Source: Oscillospiraceae bacterium (lineage in GTDB: Bacteria > Bacillota > Clostridia > Oscillospirales > Oscillospiraceae). Taken from it: DNA of 64,000 nucleotides. The stretch's first letter is position 1. Every line of letters starts with the position of its first letter. The position numbers and the translations under genes are program-made. Shown one piece after another: positions 17,933-25,147 of this stretch. The notes below the pieces were generated by a model. It made no database searches, was not told where the DNA came from, and was given only the letters and a program-made list of their open reading frames with translations. Location of the stretch: the NCBI GenBank assembly GCA_902761055.1, contig CACWIS010000006.1, positions 1 through 64,000 of the forward strand. The letters are read 5' to 3'.

Positions 17933-17961
17933 AGTTTACCATTTTCTCCTTGCGGTGTCAA
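17933..17961 (-). promoter_or_regulatory. Promoter of the surface operon
   Basis: On the minus strand, TTGACA (17961-17956), a 17-nt spacer and TAAACT (17938-17933), about 50 nt upstream of the CotH-like start. Confidence 0.82.
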
Positions 17962-18055
17962 GTTTTCGCGCCTCTTCGGGACATGCGGCGCAGAGGGACG
18001 AAAAGGGGCGCGATCCGTTTTTCTTTTTACATTTTTGAAATACTATTTCTCTTAT

Positions 18056-18085
18056 TTGTGAAACAATTACATGCTATCTTATAAG
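18056..18085 (+). promoter_or_regulatory. Candidate orphan promoter
   Basis: TTGTGA (18056-18061), an 18-nt spacer and TATAAG (18080-18085) in an AT-rich patch. No protein gene follows before the hairpin at 18140-18182. The 17962-18298 interval contains no convincing coding frame. Confidence 0.4.
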
Positions 18086-18139
18086 CGTAAACAGAAAAGA
18101 ATCTTTTTCATTTTTCTCCTTTTTTCCTCTCACTTATAC

Positions 18140-18182
18140 AAGATCAAGGCAGGGCGGCTCGCCGCCCTGTCTTGATCTTTTC
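18140..18182 (+). terminator. Strong terminator-like hairpin without an assigned gene
   Basis: A stem of about 18 bp (18140-18158 with 18161-18179, one G-U pair) is followed by TTTTCTT. No plus-strand gene ends here, so it may terminate a short RNA from the orphan promoter upstream. Confidence 0.7.
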
Positions 18183-18298
18183 TTATGGGGAACGAGGGCG
18201 CGGCCGCCGAGAGCCGGCTGCGGATGCTTTGCGCCCCGTCCCGGTCGGTTTTCCGCTTCTTTGTACGGGAATCGGGACAGTACGCCTCCCCGCTTCGC

Positions 18299-18327
18299 TT
18301 GAAATCCGCACGCGAAGCTGCTACTAT
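18299..18327 (+). promoter_or_regulatory. Promoter for the Y-family polymerase/YolD pair
   Basis: TTGAAA (18299-18304), a 17-nt spacer and TACTAT (18322-18327). I see no full DinR/LexA palindrome overlapping it. Confidence 0.75.
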
Positions 18328-18354
18328 GAGAGCAGGAAAACGCTGTGAACGGAG

Positions 18355-19881
18355 GTGAGGGAAACGGAAGAACGCAGCTATATCGCCATCGATCTCAAGT
18401 CCTTCTACGCCTCGGTCGAGTGCCGCGAGCGCGGGCTCGACCCGCTCGACGCCAACCTTGTCGTGGCCGATCCGACGCGCACCGACAAGACGATCTGCCT
18501 TGCCGTCACGCCCTCGCTCAAGGCCCACGGCATCCCGGGCCGCGCGCGGCTTTTCGAGGTCGTGCAGCGCGTGGGCGAAGTAAACGCCGCGCGCCGCGGC
18601 CGCGCCCCGGGCGGCGCCTTTTCCGGCCGCTCATACCTCGCGAGCGAGCTGCGGCGCGATCCCTCGCTGGAGCTCGACTACATCGTCGCGCCGCCGCGCA
18701 TGGCCTTCTACATGGACTACAGCATGCGCATCTACAAGATCTATCTCAAGTACGCCGCGCCGGAGGACATCCACGTCTACTCGATCGACGAGATCTTCCT
18801 CGACGCGACGGACTATCTGCGCACCCGCGGCATCGGCGCGCGCGAGTTCGCGATGCTCATCGTGCGCGACGTGCTTGCCGCCACCGGCATCACGGCGACG
18901 GTCGGCATCGGGACGAACCTGTACCTGGCCAAGATCGCGATGGACATCGTGGCCAAGCGCATGAGCGCGGACCGCGACGGCGTGCGCATCGCGGAGCTTG
19001 ACGAGCTGAGCTACCGCAAAACGCTCTGGGAGCACCGCCCGCTGACGGACTTCTGGCGCGTCGGCCGGGGCATCGCGAAAAAGCTGGAGGACCACGGACT
19101 CTATACGATGGGCGACGTCGCGCGCTGCTCGCTCGGCGGCCCGGAGGAGGCGCACAACGAGGAGCTGCTCTACCGTCTTTTCGGCGTCAACGCCGAGCTG
19201 CTGATCGACCACGCCTGGGGCTGGGAGAGCTGCCGCATCGCGGATATCAAGGCCTACCGTCCCGCCTCGCACAGCATCAGCTCCGGCCAGGTGCTGCAGA
19301 CGCCCTACGATTTTCAAAAGGCGCGGCTGATCGTCAGCGAGATGACCGAGCTGCTCGTGCTCGAGCTGGTGGACAAGCGCCTTGTGACCGATCTCGTCGA
19401 GCTCGCGGTCGGCTATGACCGGAGCTGCCTCGCCGACGCGGCGCTCGCGCGCGAATACGCCGACGGCGCAGAGGACGACCGCTACGGCCGCAAGGTCCCG
19501 AAATCCGCGCACGGCTCGGCGCGGCTCGATCGCTATACCTCCTCGACGAAGAAGATCATGGAGGCCATGCTCGCGCTCTATGACCGCATCGTCGACCCGG
19601 CGCTGTCCGTCCGGCGCGTCACCGTCGCCGCCTGCGAGATCGAGGGCGAGGACTTCGCCGGCCGCGAGAGCGAGCGGCAGCTCACGCTCTTCGACGAGCC
19701 CGGCGAGGCCGCGCGCCGCGCCGGGGAGGAGCGCGCCCTGCAGAGCGAGCGCAGGCGCCAGCAGGTCATGCTGGACATCAAAAAGAAGTACGGCAAGAAC
19801 GCCATTTTGAAGGGCACGAATCTCGAAAAGGGCGCGACGACGATCGAGCGCAACCGTCAGATCGGAGGGCACAAGGCATAA
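18355..19881 (+). CDS. Y-family DNA polymerase (UvrX/DinB-like)
   Basis: This is an error-prone translesion polymerase of the long UvrX/UmuC-like type found in Firmicutes, 508 residues. The catalytic metal-binding Asp is in YIAIDLKSFYASVE (Asp13), and the second pair is in YSIDEIFLDAT (Asp145-Glu146). A palm/fingers region and a little-finger domain follow, and the C-terminus is charged (KKYGKNAILKGTNLEKGAT). The start is uncertain. GTG at 18355 is the only sensible in-frame codon, but the GGAGGTGAGG Shine-Dalgarno overlaps it. The gene overlaps yolD by 1 nt (TAATG), a pairing typical of damage-inducible mutagenesis cassettes. Confidence 0.9.
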   Translation: MRETEERSYIAIDLKSFYASVECRERGLDPLDANLVVADPTRTDKTICLAVTPSLKAHGIPGRARLFEVVQRVGEVNAARRGRAPGGAFSGRSYLASELRRDPSLELDYIVAPPRMAFYMDYSMRIYKIYLKYAAPEDIHVYSIDEIFLDATDYLRTRGIGAREFAMLIVRDVLAATGITATVGIGTNLYLAKIAMDIVAKRMSADRDGVRIAELDELSYRKTLWEHRPLTDFWRVGRGIAKKLEDHGLYTMGDVARCSLGGPEEAHNEELLYRLFGVNAELLIDHAWGWESCRIADIKAYRPASHSISSGQVLQTPYDFQKARLIVSEMTELLVLELVDKRLVTDLVELAVGYDRSCLADAALAREYADGAEDDRYGRKVPKSAHGSARLDRYTSSTKKIMEAMLALYDRIVDPALSVRRVTVAACEIEGEDFAGRESERQLTLFDEPGEAARRAGEERALQSERRRQQVMLDIKKKYGKNAILKGTNLEKGATTIERNRQIGGHKA

Positions 19882-20282
19882 TGGGACGCTACGACGACAT
19901 GCTCCGTCTCCCCCACCCCGAGCCGCGGACGCGGCCGCGCATGCCGCTCGCCGACCGCGCGGCGCAGTTCTCCTCCTTCGCCGCCCTCAGCGGCTACGAG
20001 GACGCCGTGGCCGAGACCGCGCGCCTGACCGACGTGCGCCGCGAGCTTGACCGCGACGCGCTCGAGGCGCTCGATGCGGCGCTCTCCCGCCTCCGGGAGC
20101 GCATCGGCGAGACGCCGAAGGCCGAGATCCGCTATTTCGTGCCGGATGAGAAAAAGAGCGGCGGGCGCTACGAGACCGTGCGCGGCGGCGTGAAAAAGCT
20201 CGACGAGTACGGCGCGCAGCTCGTCCTTGCGGACGGGAAGAAGATCCCGCTCGGCGAGATCACGGCGATCGAGGTGTTGTAA
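19881..20282 (+). CDS. YolD-like family protein
   Basis: A 133-residue YolD-domain protein. It contains the family features: MPLADRAAQFSSFAAL near the N-terminus and a C-terminal small beta-rich part (GGVKKLDEYGAQLVLADGKK). YolD proteins almost always accompany Y-family polymerases of the UvrX type in Firmicutes and have been proposed to act like UmuD. That role is inferred from genomic context, not proven. It begins in the stop codon of the polymerase gene and ends inside its terminator. Confidence 0.9.
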   Translation: MGRYDDMLRLPHPEPRTRPRMPLADRAAQFSSFAALSGYEDAVAETARLTDVRRELDRDALEALDAALSRLRERIGETPKAEIRYFVPDEKKSGGRYETVRGGVKKLDEYGAQLVLADGKKIPLGEITAIEVL

Positions 20283-20307
20283 AAAGGCAGGGTCTCCCTG
20301 CCTTTTT
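20281..20307 (+). terminator. Intrinsic terminator after the polymerase/YolD pair
   Basis: A 12-bp stem AAAAAGGCAGGG (20281-20292) with its complement 20296-20307, starting within the yolD stop codon. Confidence 0.9.
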
Positions 20308-20313
20308 CCGTTC

Positions 20314-20343
20314 TTGACAAGCGCGCCGCCCGCCCGCTATACT
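20314..20343 (+). promoter_or_regulatory. Promoter of the DUF362 gene
   Basis: TTGACA (20314-20319), an 18-nt spacer and TATACT (20338-20343). Confidence 0.82.
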
Positions 20344-20389
20344 TCAGATAAACGAAGCGCAAACGCTTTGACGCCAAGGAGGAAACGCC

Positions 20390-21418
20390 ATGAGCAAGCC
20401 CGTTCCCGGCAAAGACGGCAACCGATACGTCCCTTATGAGGCGCGTACGGGTGAGAGCTCCGTTGTGTTCTTCACGCGCGAGCTCTCCGAAGAAGGCCTC
20501 AAAAAGATCTACGACCGCGTCGGCTCCGTGCTCTGCGGCCGCGTGGCCGTCAAGCTGCACACCGGCGAAGCCGAGGGGCCGAACATCCTCCCCCGCCCCT
20601 GGGTGAAGGAGCTGTTCGCCTCCCGTCTGCCGGAGGCGACGATCATTGAGACCAACACCTACTATGAGGGCAGCCGCTACACCACCGAGGATCACCGCAA
20701 AACGCTGGAGATCAACGGCTGGACCTTCTGCGGCGTGGACATCACCGACGCCGGGGGCGTCGCGGCGCTGCCCGTAAAGGGCGGCAAATGGTTCCGGGAG
20801 ATGCACGTCGGCAAGAGCATGCTCGATTACGACTCGCTGCTCGTGCTGACACACTTCAAGGGCCACGTCATGGGCGGCTTCGGCGGCAGCAACAAGAACA
20901 TCGGTATCGGCTGCGCCGACGGGCGCATCGGCAAAAAGGAGATCCACTCGCGCGAGGGCATGTGGAGCATCCGCGAGGAGGAGCTGATGGAGCGCATCAG
21001 CGAGAGCACGAAGGCCACGGTCGACTACTTCGCGCCGCACGTGTGCTATATCAACGCGATGCGCAACATGTCCGTCTCCTGCGACTGCGAGGGGCCCGGA
21101 GCCGAGCCGGTCGTCACGCCGGATATCGGCCTTGTCGCCTCGCTGGACATCCTCGCCGCGGACGCCGCCTGCGTGGATCTGATCTACGCGCTGCCCGACG
21201 GCGGCGGCAAGGCGCTGATCGAGCGCGTCGAGAGCCGTCATGGCCTGCGCCAGCTGAGCTATATGAAGGAGCTCGGCATGGGCAACGACCGCTACACGCT
21301 CGTCGACATCGACAACGGCGACGCCGTCATCACGGCGGCCGAGGCCGTGAAGGACGTCGCGCCCGGCTGGCGGCCGGACCGCTACAACGTCTTCTGGGGC
21401 CGCAACAGGCGCCCCTGA
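20390..21418 (+). CDS. DUF362 domain-containing protein
   Basis: A 342-residue cytoplasmic protein of the DUF362 family. Typical features are GRVAVKLHTGEAEGPNIL near residue 50, IETNTYYEGSRYTTEDH, the THFKGHVMGGFGGSNKNIG stretch and a conserved GCADGRIGKKEIH. Many DUF362 proteins carry a C-terminal 2[4Fe-4S] ferredoxin domain; this one does not, since no CxxCxxC motif is present. The biochemical role of the family is unsettled. The gene stands alone between its own promoter and a bidirectional terminator. Confidence 0.88.
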   Translation: MSKPVPGKDGNRYVPYEARTGESSVVFFTRELSEEGLKKIYDRVGSVLCGRVAVKLHTGEAEGPNILPRPWVKELFASRLPEATIIETNTYYEGSRYTTEDHRKTLEINGWTFCGVDITDAGGVAALPVKGGKWFREMHVGKSMLDYDSLLVLTHFKGHVMGGFGGSNKNIGIGCADGRIGKKEIHSREGMWSIREEELMERISESTKATVDYFAPHVCYINAMRNMSVSCDCEGPGAEPVVTPDIGLVASLDILAADAACVDLIYALPDGGGKALIERVESRHGLRQLSYMKELGMGNDRYTLVDIDNGDAVITAAEAVKDVAPGWRPDRYNVFWGRNRRP

Positions 21419-21423
21419 AAAAG

Positions 21424-21461
21424 AAAGAGCTCGCTTCTTCGGAAGCGAGCTCTTTTCTTTT
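21424..21461. terminator. Bidirectional intrinsic terminator
   Basis: A 14-bp stem (21424-21437 with 21442-21455) closed by a TTCG tetraloop and followed by T-rich sequence; it separates the convergent DUF362 and histidine-kinase genes. Confidence 0.93.
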
Positions 21462-21465
21462 TTTA

Positions 21466-23610
21466 TCATTCTCCCGCGAAGCCGAGCATGACCTTGAACA
21501 GATCGCCGTCCACCGTGACGGACAGGCTGCCGCCCTGCAGCTCGGCGAGGCTGCGCGCGATCGACAGCCCCAGCCCGCTGCCCTCGGAGGAGCGCGAGGC
21601 GTCGCCGCGCACGAAGCGCTCGGTCAGTTCCTCCGGGCTCTGGACGATCTCGCTGCGCGAGGTGTTGCGGAAGATCACGGCCGCGCCGTTCGTTTCCTCC
21701 GTCAGCTCGAGATAGACCCGCGTGCCGGGGAGCGCGTATTTGAGGATGTTGTTCATCAGATTGTCGAAGATGCGCTGCGTGTGGCGCACGTCGGCGCGTA
21801 CGAAGACCTCCCGCTCCGGCCTGCGCAGGACGAGCGTCAGCTCCTTTCCCGCCAGCCGCTCGCCGTACTCCCCCGCCGTCTGCTCGAGCATGACGCCGAG
21901 CTCGCAGCGCTCGAGCGTCGTCGGCAGCGCGCCCGAGGATGCCTTCGAGGCCTCGACGAGATCGTCCGTCAGCTTTTTGAGCCGCGCGCTCTGCCGCTGC
22001 AGCACCGCGATATACTCCCGCGCCTTTTCGTTGTCGATCTCCTCCTTCGAGAGCAGGTCGACGTAGCTGACGATCGAGGTCAGCGGGGTCTTGATGTCGT
22101 GCGAGACGTTGGTGATGAGCTCGGTCTTCATGCGCTCGCTGCGCAGGCGCTCGTCCACGGCGCGGGAAATGCCGGACTGAATCCGGTTGAGGTCCTCGGC
22201 GTGGCGCTTCGCCTCCCCGAAAAGATATTTCGTCGGCACGGTATAGGCCGTGTTCCCATCCGCGATCTCCTTTGCCCCGTCGCGCAGCCGCCGCGCGGCG
22301 ACGAGCGCCCAGAGCACGAGCGGGAAGAGGAGCAGATTGCCCGAGAACCACAGTCCGAGGGCGTCGCGGCGGTTGGCCATCGCGGCAATCAGCCCGACGA
22401 AGGCCGCGCCGCCGTAGACCAGCAGGCCGCGCCAGACCAGCGGGATTGAGACGATCAGCGTCTTCAGCCAGCCCCAGAGGGCCTTCAGCGCACGCCCCGC
22501 AAGACGGAGGAGCTTATAACAGATCGTGCCGCGCAGCAGCGTCTTTTGCTTCACGCGCACTGCGAGGCTCATGCACCACCACAGGCCGAGAAGCGCGGCG
22601 GCGAGGACGGCGAAAACGACGACGGCGAGCTGTATGACGAAGGAGCCGCGGTTGATCTCTTTATCCAACAGCTGCATCACGAGCAGCAGCCCGGCGGCGA
22701 TCAGGACCGTGAAGAGATCGAAGGGGATCTTCTCGGCAAAGCGTCCGGCGATCTCGTCCGTGCCCCTGCGGCGTCCGGCCGCGCCCATCAGAAAGAGGAA
22801 GACCAGGAGCGCGAGCAGGGCCGACGCGCCCGCCGCGCCGATCAGCGCGCGGTCATTGGCCGCGGCGAGCTCGAAGCAGCGCATCTGATACCAGGCGTTG
22901 TCCTTCTGCGTCATGTCGCGCAGCAGATAGCACACGACCGTGAACTCGACCGTCCTGCCCCGCGCCGCGCCGCTCATGTCCCCGGGGCTGCCGTAGACGT
23001 CGCCCGGGGTCGCGATCCGGGGCGTTGGCGTGACCTCGGCGAGGTTCGGCCGCGGCGGAGGCGTCGGCAGCGGCTCCTGCGCCAGCTGCGGCGTGGAGAG
23101 CGGCTCTTCCAGGGGAGGAGTCGTCTGCACCGGGACCGATACCGATGCGATCCCGTCCGGCAGCGGCGTGGGCAGCGGCTCCGCGCCCGGATCGCCCTCC
23201 TCCGCTTCCTCCTCGCCCCAGAAGCTCCCGCGGGCGAACGCGATATACGGATACCAGTTGCCGCCCGGGATCGTGACGACGGCGATCGCGTCCTCGCCGT
23301 CCCAGGTCCGGGCGCGCAGCGCGCCGTCGCGGTCGAAGATCTCGTAGCGGAAGTTGGCGCTGCCGGCCAGCTCCGGGTTGTTTCCTCCCTCCGTTTTGAG
23401 GGGAACGACGCGCTGGACGATGTTCCAGGCCTCGCTTGCGCAGAGGCTCTGCGCGAGATCCTCCCTCGCCGCGGCCTCGCTCTTCGTATAGTATCCTGCC
23501 GAGTAGAGCATTCCGACGGCGAGCGCGCTTCCGGCAAAGGCGAGGCAGAGCGCGCACAGCAGGATCACGGCGATCGTTTTGGCAGCCGGGCTGCCCTTGA
23601 GCTTCTTCAT
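21466..23610 (-). CDS. Multi-pass sensor histidine kinase
   Basis: A 714-residue membrane sensor kinase. An N-terminal helix (about 12-33) and an extracytoplasmic region of about 215 residues containing Pro-Thr-rich linkers (PLPTPLPDG, PLPTPPPRP) precede about five membrane helices between residues 250 and 440. A HAMP-like linker follows, then HisKA with NVSHDIKTPLTS (phospho-acceptor His504). The HATPase_c domain has NLMNNILKYA and GSGLGLSIA. The membrane topology resembles the large HKs of Clostridia paired with VanR/OmpR regulators. The start codon overlaps the response-regulator stop by 4 nt. The signal is unknown; an envelope cue is plausible from the large external domain. Confidence 0.93.
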   Translation of the reverse strand: MKKLKGSPAAKTIAVILLCALCLAFAGSALAVGMLYSAGYYTKSEAAAREDLAQSLCASEAWNIVQRVVPLKTEGGNNPELAGSANFRYEIFDRDGALRARTWDGEDAIAVVTIPGGNWYPYIAFARGSFWGEEEAEEGDPGAEPLPTPLPDGIASVSVPVQTTPPLEEPLSTPQLAQEPLPTPPPRPNLAEVTPTPRIATPGDVYGSPGDMSGAARGRTVEFTVVCYLLRDMTQKDNAWYQMRCFELAAANDRALIGAAGASALLALLVFLFLMGAAGRRRGTDEIAGRFAEKIPFDLFTVLIAAGLLLVMQLLDKEINRGSFVIQLAVVVFAVLAAALLGLWWCMSLAVRVKQKTLLRGTICYKLLRLAGRALKALWGWLKTLIVSIPLVWRGLLVYGGAAFVGLIAAMANRRDALGLWFSGNLLLFPLVLWALVAARRLRDGAKEIADGNTAYTVPTKYLFGEAKRHAEDLNRIQSGISRAVDERLRSERMKTELITNVSHDIKTPLTSIVSYVDLLSKEEIDNEKAREYIAVLQRQSARLKKLTDDLVEASKASSGALPTTLERCELGVMLEQTAGEYGERLAGKELTLVLRRPEREVFVRADVRHTQRIFDNLMNNILKYALPGTRVYLELTEETNGAAVIFRNTSRSEIVQSPEELTERFVRGDASRSSEGSGLGLSIARSLAELQGGSLSVTVDGDLFKVMLGFAGE

Positions 23611-24311
23611 TTCTTTTCCCTCTCGAATTTATAGCCCTGACCCCAGACCGCCTTGATCCAGCGCGGCTCGGCAGGGTTGATCTCGATCTTCTCCCGGATG
23701 TGGCGGATATGCACCGAGACGGTGTTTTCCGCGCCGTAGGGTTCGCCGTTCCAGACGCGGCGATAGAGCTCCTTCGGCGGGAAGACCTCGCCCGCGTGCC
23801 GCATCAGGAAACGCAGGATCTCGTACTCCGTCGGCGTGAGGGCGACGGTCTCGCCGTCGCGCGTGACCTCCTTGGCCCTGTCGTCGAGACGGATCGGCCC
23901 GATCGTGAGCGCGTCGTCCTCCGTCCTGCCGCCGCCGAGCCGGAGATAGCGCCGCAGCAGTGCCCGGACGCGGGCGCAGAGCTCGACGGGGTTGAAGGGC
24001 TTGGTGACGTAGTCGTCCGCCCCGACGTTGAGCCCCAGCACCTTGTCGCTGTCCTCGCTCCTGGCCGTCAGCAGGATGACGGGCACGTTGCTCTCCTCCC
24101 GCAGGACGGCGAGCGCGGAGATGCCGTCCAGCTCGGGCATCATCACGTCGAGCAGCACCAGATGGATCGTCTCGCGCCGCAGCAGCTCCAGCGCCTCGCG
24201 GCCGTTGGACGCGGTGAAGACCGCGCAGCCCTCGGCCTCGAGATAGATCTTCAGCGCCGAGACGATATCCTTTTCGTCGTCGCAGACCAGAATGTTGTAC
24301 AAGCCTCTCAC
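23607..24311 (-). CDS. OmpR/PhoB-family response regulator
   Basis: A 234-residue two-component transcription factor. The receiver domain has the acidic pair Asp11-Asp12, phospho-acceptor Asp55 in LVLLDVMMPELDG and Lys104 in YVTKPF. The C-terminal winged helix (about 133-231) contains LTPTEYEILRFLMRHAGEVF and ENTVSVHIRHIREKIE. The GTG at 24311 gives MRGLYNILVCDDE. A TTG at 24302 would give the more typical MYNILVCDDE with better Shine-Dalgarno spacing, so the true start may be 9 nt later. It is coupled to the downstream kinase by an ATGA overlap. Confidence 0.95.
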   Translation of the reverse strand: MRGLYNILVCDDEKDIVSALKIYLEAEGCAVFTASNGREALELLRRETIHLVLLDVMMPELDGISALAVLREESNVPVILLTARSEDSDKVLGLNVGADDYVTKPFNPVELCARVRALLRRYLRLGGGRTEDDALTIGPIRLDDRAKEVTRDGETVALTPTEYEILRFLMRHAGEVFPPKELYRRVWNGEPYGAENTVSVHIRHIREKIEINPAEPRWIKAVWGQGYKFEREKK

Positions 24312-24322
24312 CTCTCGCGTCT

Positions 24323-24351
24323 ATCTTACGATAAAAGACCTTAAGTTCCAA
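24323..24351 (-). promoter_or_regulatory. Promoter of the two-component operon
   Basis: On the minus strand, TTGGAA (24351-24346), a 17-nt spacer and TAAGAT (24328-24323). Confidence 0.65.
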
Positions 24352-24363
24352 GCGGGAAAGCCA

Positions 24364-24378
24364 TTAAGATTTTCTTAA
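24364..24378 (-). promoter_or_regulatory. Palindrome just upstream of the two-component promoter
   Basis: TTAAGA-TTT-TCTTAA is a perfect inverted repeat lying 12 nt upstream of the -35 box, where an activator would bind. A further CTTAAG lies at 24340-24345. It is a candidate autoregulatory site for the response regulator. Confidence 0.5.
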
Positions 24379-24418
24379 ATCCTCATCCGCCGCGAAGCCG
24401 GACGGTTTTCGGGATACG

Positions 24419-24457
24419 AAAAAGCAGCCCCGGAAGCGTCTTCCGGGGCTGCTTTTT
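24419..24457 (-). terminator. Intrinsic terminator of the phosphoribosyltransferase gene
   Basis: A perfect 18-bp stem (24419-24436 with 24440-24457), CGT loop, with A and T tracts at the ends. Confidence 0.93.
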
Positions 24458-24470
24458 CCATGATCGGCGT

Positions 24471-25025
24471 TTACGCCTTGACCGTGCCGTCGGGGTTGAA
24501 CAGCGGCAGAGGAGCGAGGACGATGATGTCGTCGCGCTCGATCGCGTCGCCCTCGGCCAGGACGGCCATGCGGCCCGCGACGATGCCGCCCGCGGCGGTG
24601 ACGAGCTCCTCCATCGCGCGCAGGCTCTCGCCGGTGGAGATCACGTCGTCGAGGATCAGCATGCGCTTGCCGCGGATCTGCTCGGCGTCGGCGCTGTCGA
24701 TGATGAGGCGCTGCACGGCGGCGGTGGTGATGGACTTGACGTTGACCTCGAACACGCCGGACATATAGGCCTTGGCGACCTTGCGGGCGAGAAAATACTT
24801 CTCCGCGCCGCTCTGGCGTGCCATCTCGTAGAGCAGCGGGATCGCCTTGGCTTCGGGCGCGATGAGGTAGTCGTACTCCGGCGCGCGCTTCAGAAGCTCG
24901 GCCGCGCAGTGCACGGTCAGCTCGACGTCGCCGAACATCACGAAGGCGCCGATGTAGAGATCGTCCGTGACCCTGCAGATCGGCAGATCGCGCTTGAGGC
25001 CGGCGATATCGATTTCATAAGTCAT
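24471..25025 (-). CDS. Adenine/xanthine-type phosphoribosyltransferase
   Basis: A 184-residue type I PRTase that would join a purine base to PRPP. The PRPP-binding motif is clear in MLILDDVISTGESLRAM, and the preceding flexible-loop and EAKAIPLLYEMARQSG regions match the Apt-like family common in Clostridia. Length equals that of bacterial Apt (about 180). The sequence around the base-binding site departs from textbook Apt, so the preferred base (adenine, xanthine or another) is not certain. It is monocistronic with its own promoter and terminator. Confidence 0.85.
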   Translation of the reverse strand: MTYEIDIAGLKRDLPICRVTDDLYIGAFVMFGDVELTVHCAAELLKRAPEYDYLIAPEAKAIPLLYEMARQSGAEKYFLARKVAKAYMSGVFEVNVKSITTAAVQRLIIDSADAEQIRGKRMLILDDVISTGESLRAMEELVTAAGGIVAGRMAVLAEGDAIERDDIIVLAPLPLFNPDGTVKA

Positions 25026-25071
25026 TTTTATTTCCTCCCGAAAAGTGAGTCGTTGCTTTCAAACAAACCAT

Positions 25072-25099
25072 ATTTTACAGGAACGGCGCGAAAAATCAA
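25072..25099 (-). promoter_or_regulatory. Promoter of the phosphoribosyltransferase gene
   Basis: On the minus strand, TTGATT (25099-25094), a 16-nt spacer and TAAAAT (25077-25072). Confidence 0.6.
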
Positions 25100-25110
25100 G
25101 TGGCTTTTGC

Positions 25111-25145
25111 AAAAAAAGAAAGGACGCGGCGCGCCCTTTCCTTCT
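25111..25145 (-). terminator. Weak terminator of the lactate operon
   Basis: GGAAAGG and CCTTTC arms (25118-25123 with 25135-25140) are followed on the minus strand by a run of seven T at 25117-25111. Confidence 0.5.
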
Positions 25146-25147
25146 TC

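Noticed and set aside
15415..17934. Long open frame on the plus strand opposite the CotH-like gene
   Set aside because: It lacks a Shine-Dalgarno and domains, has a repetitive low-complexity composition, and exactly mirrors a well-supported minus-strand gene; this is a high-GC shadow.
18330..18360. Possible LexA/DinR box at the polymerase promoter
   Set aside because: Only a lone GAAC half-site (18347-18350) is present; a palindromic GAAC-N4-GTTC is missing.
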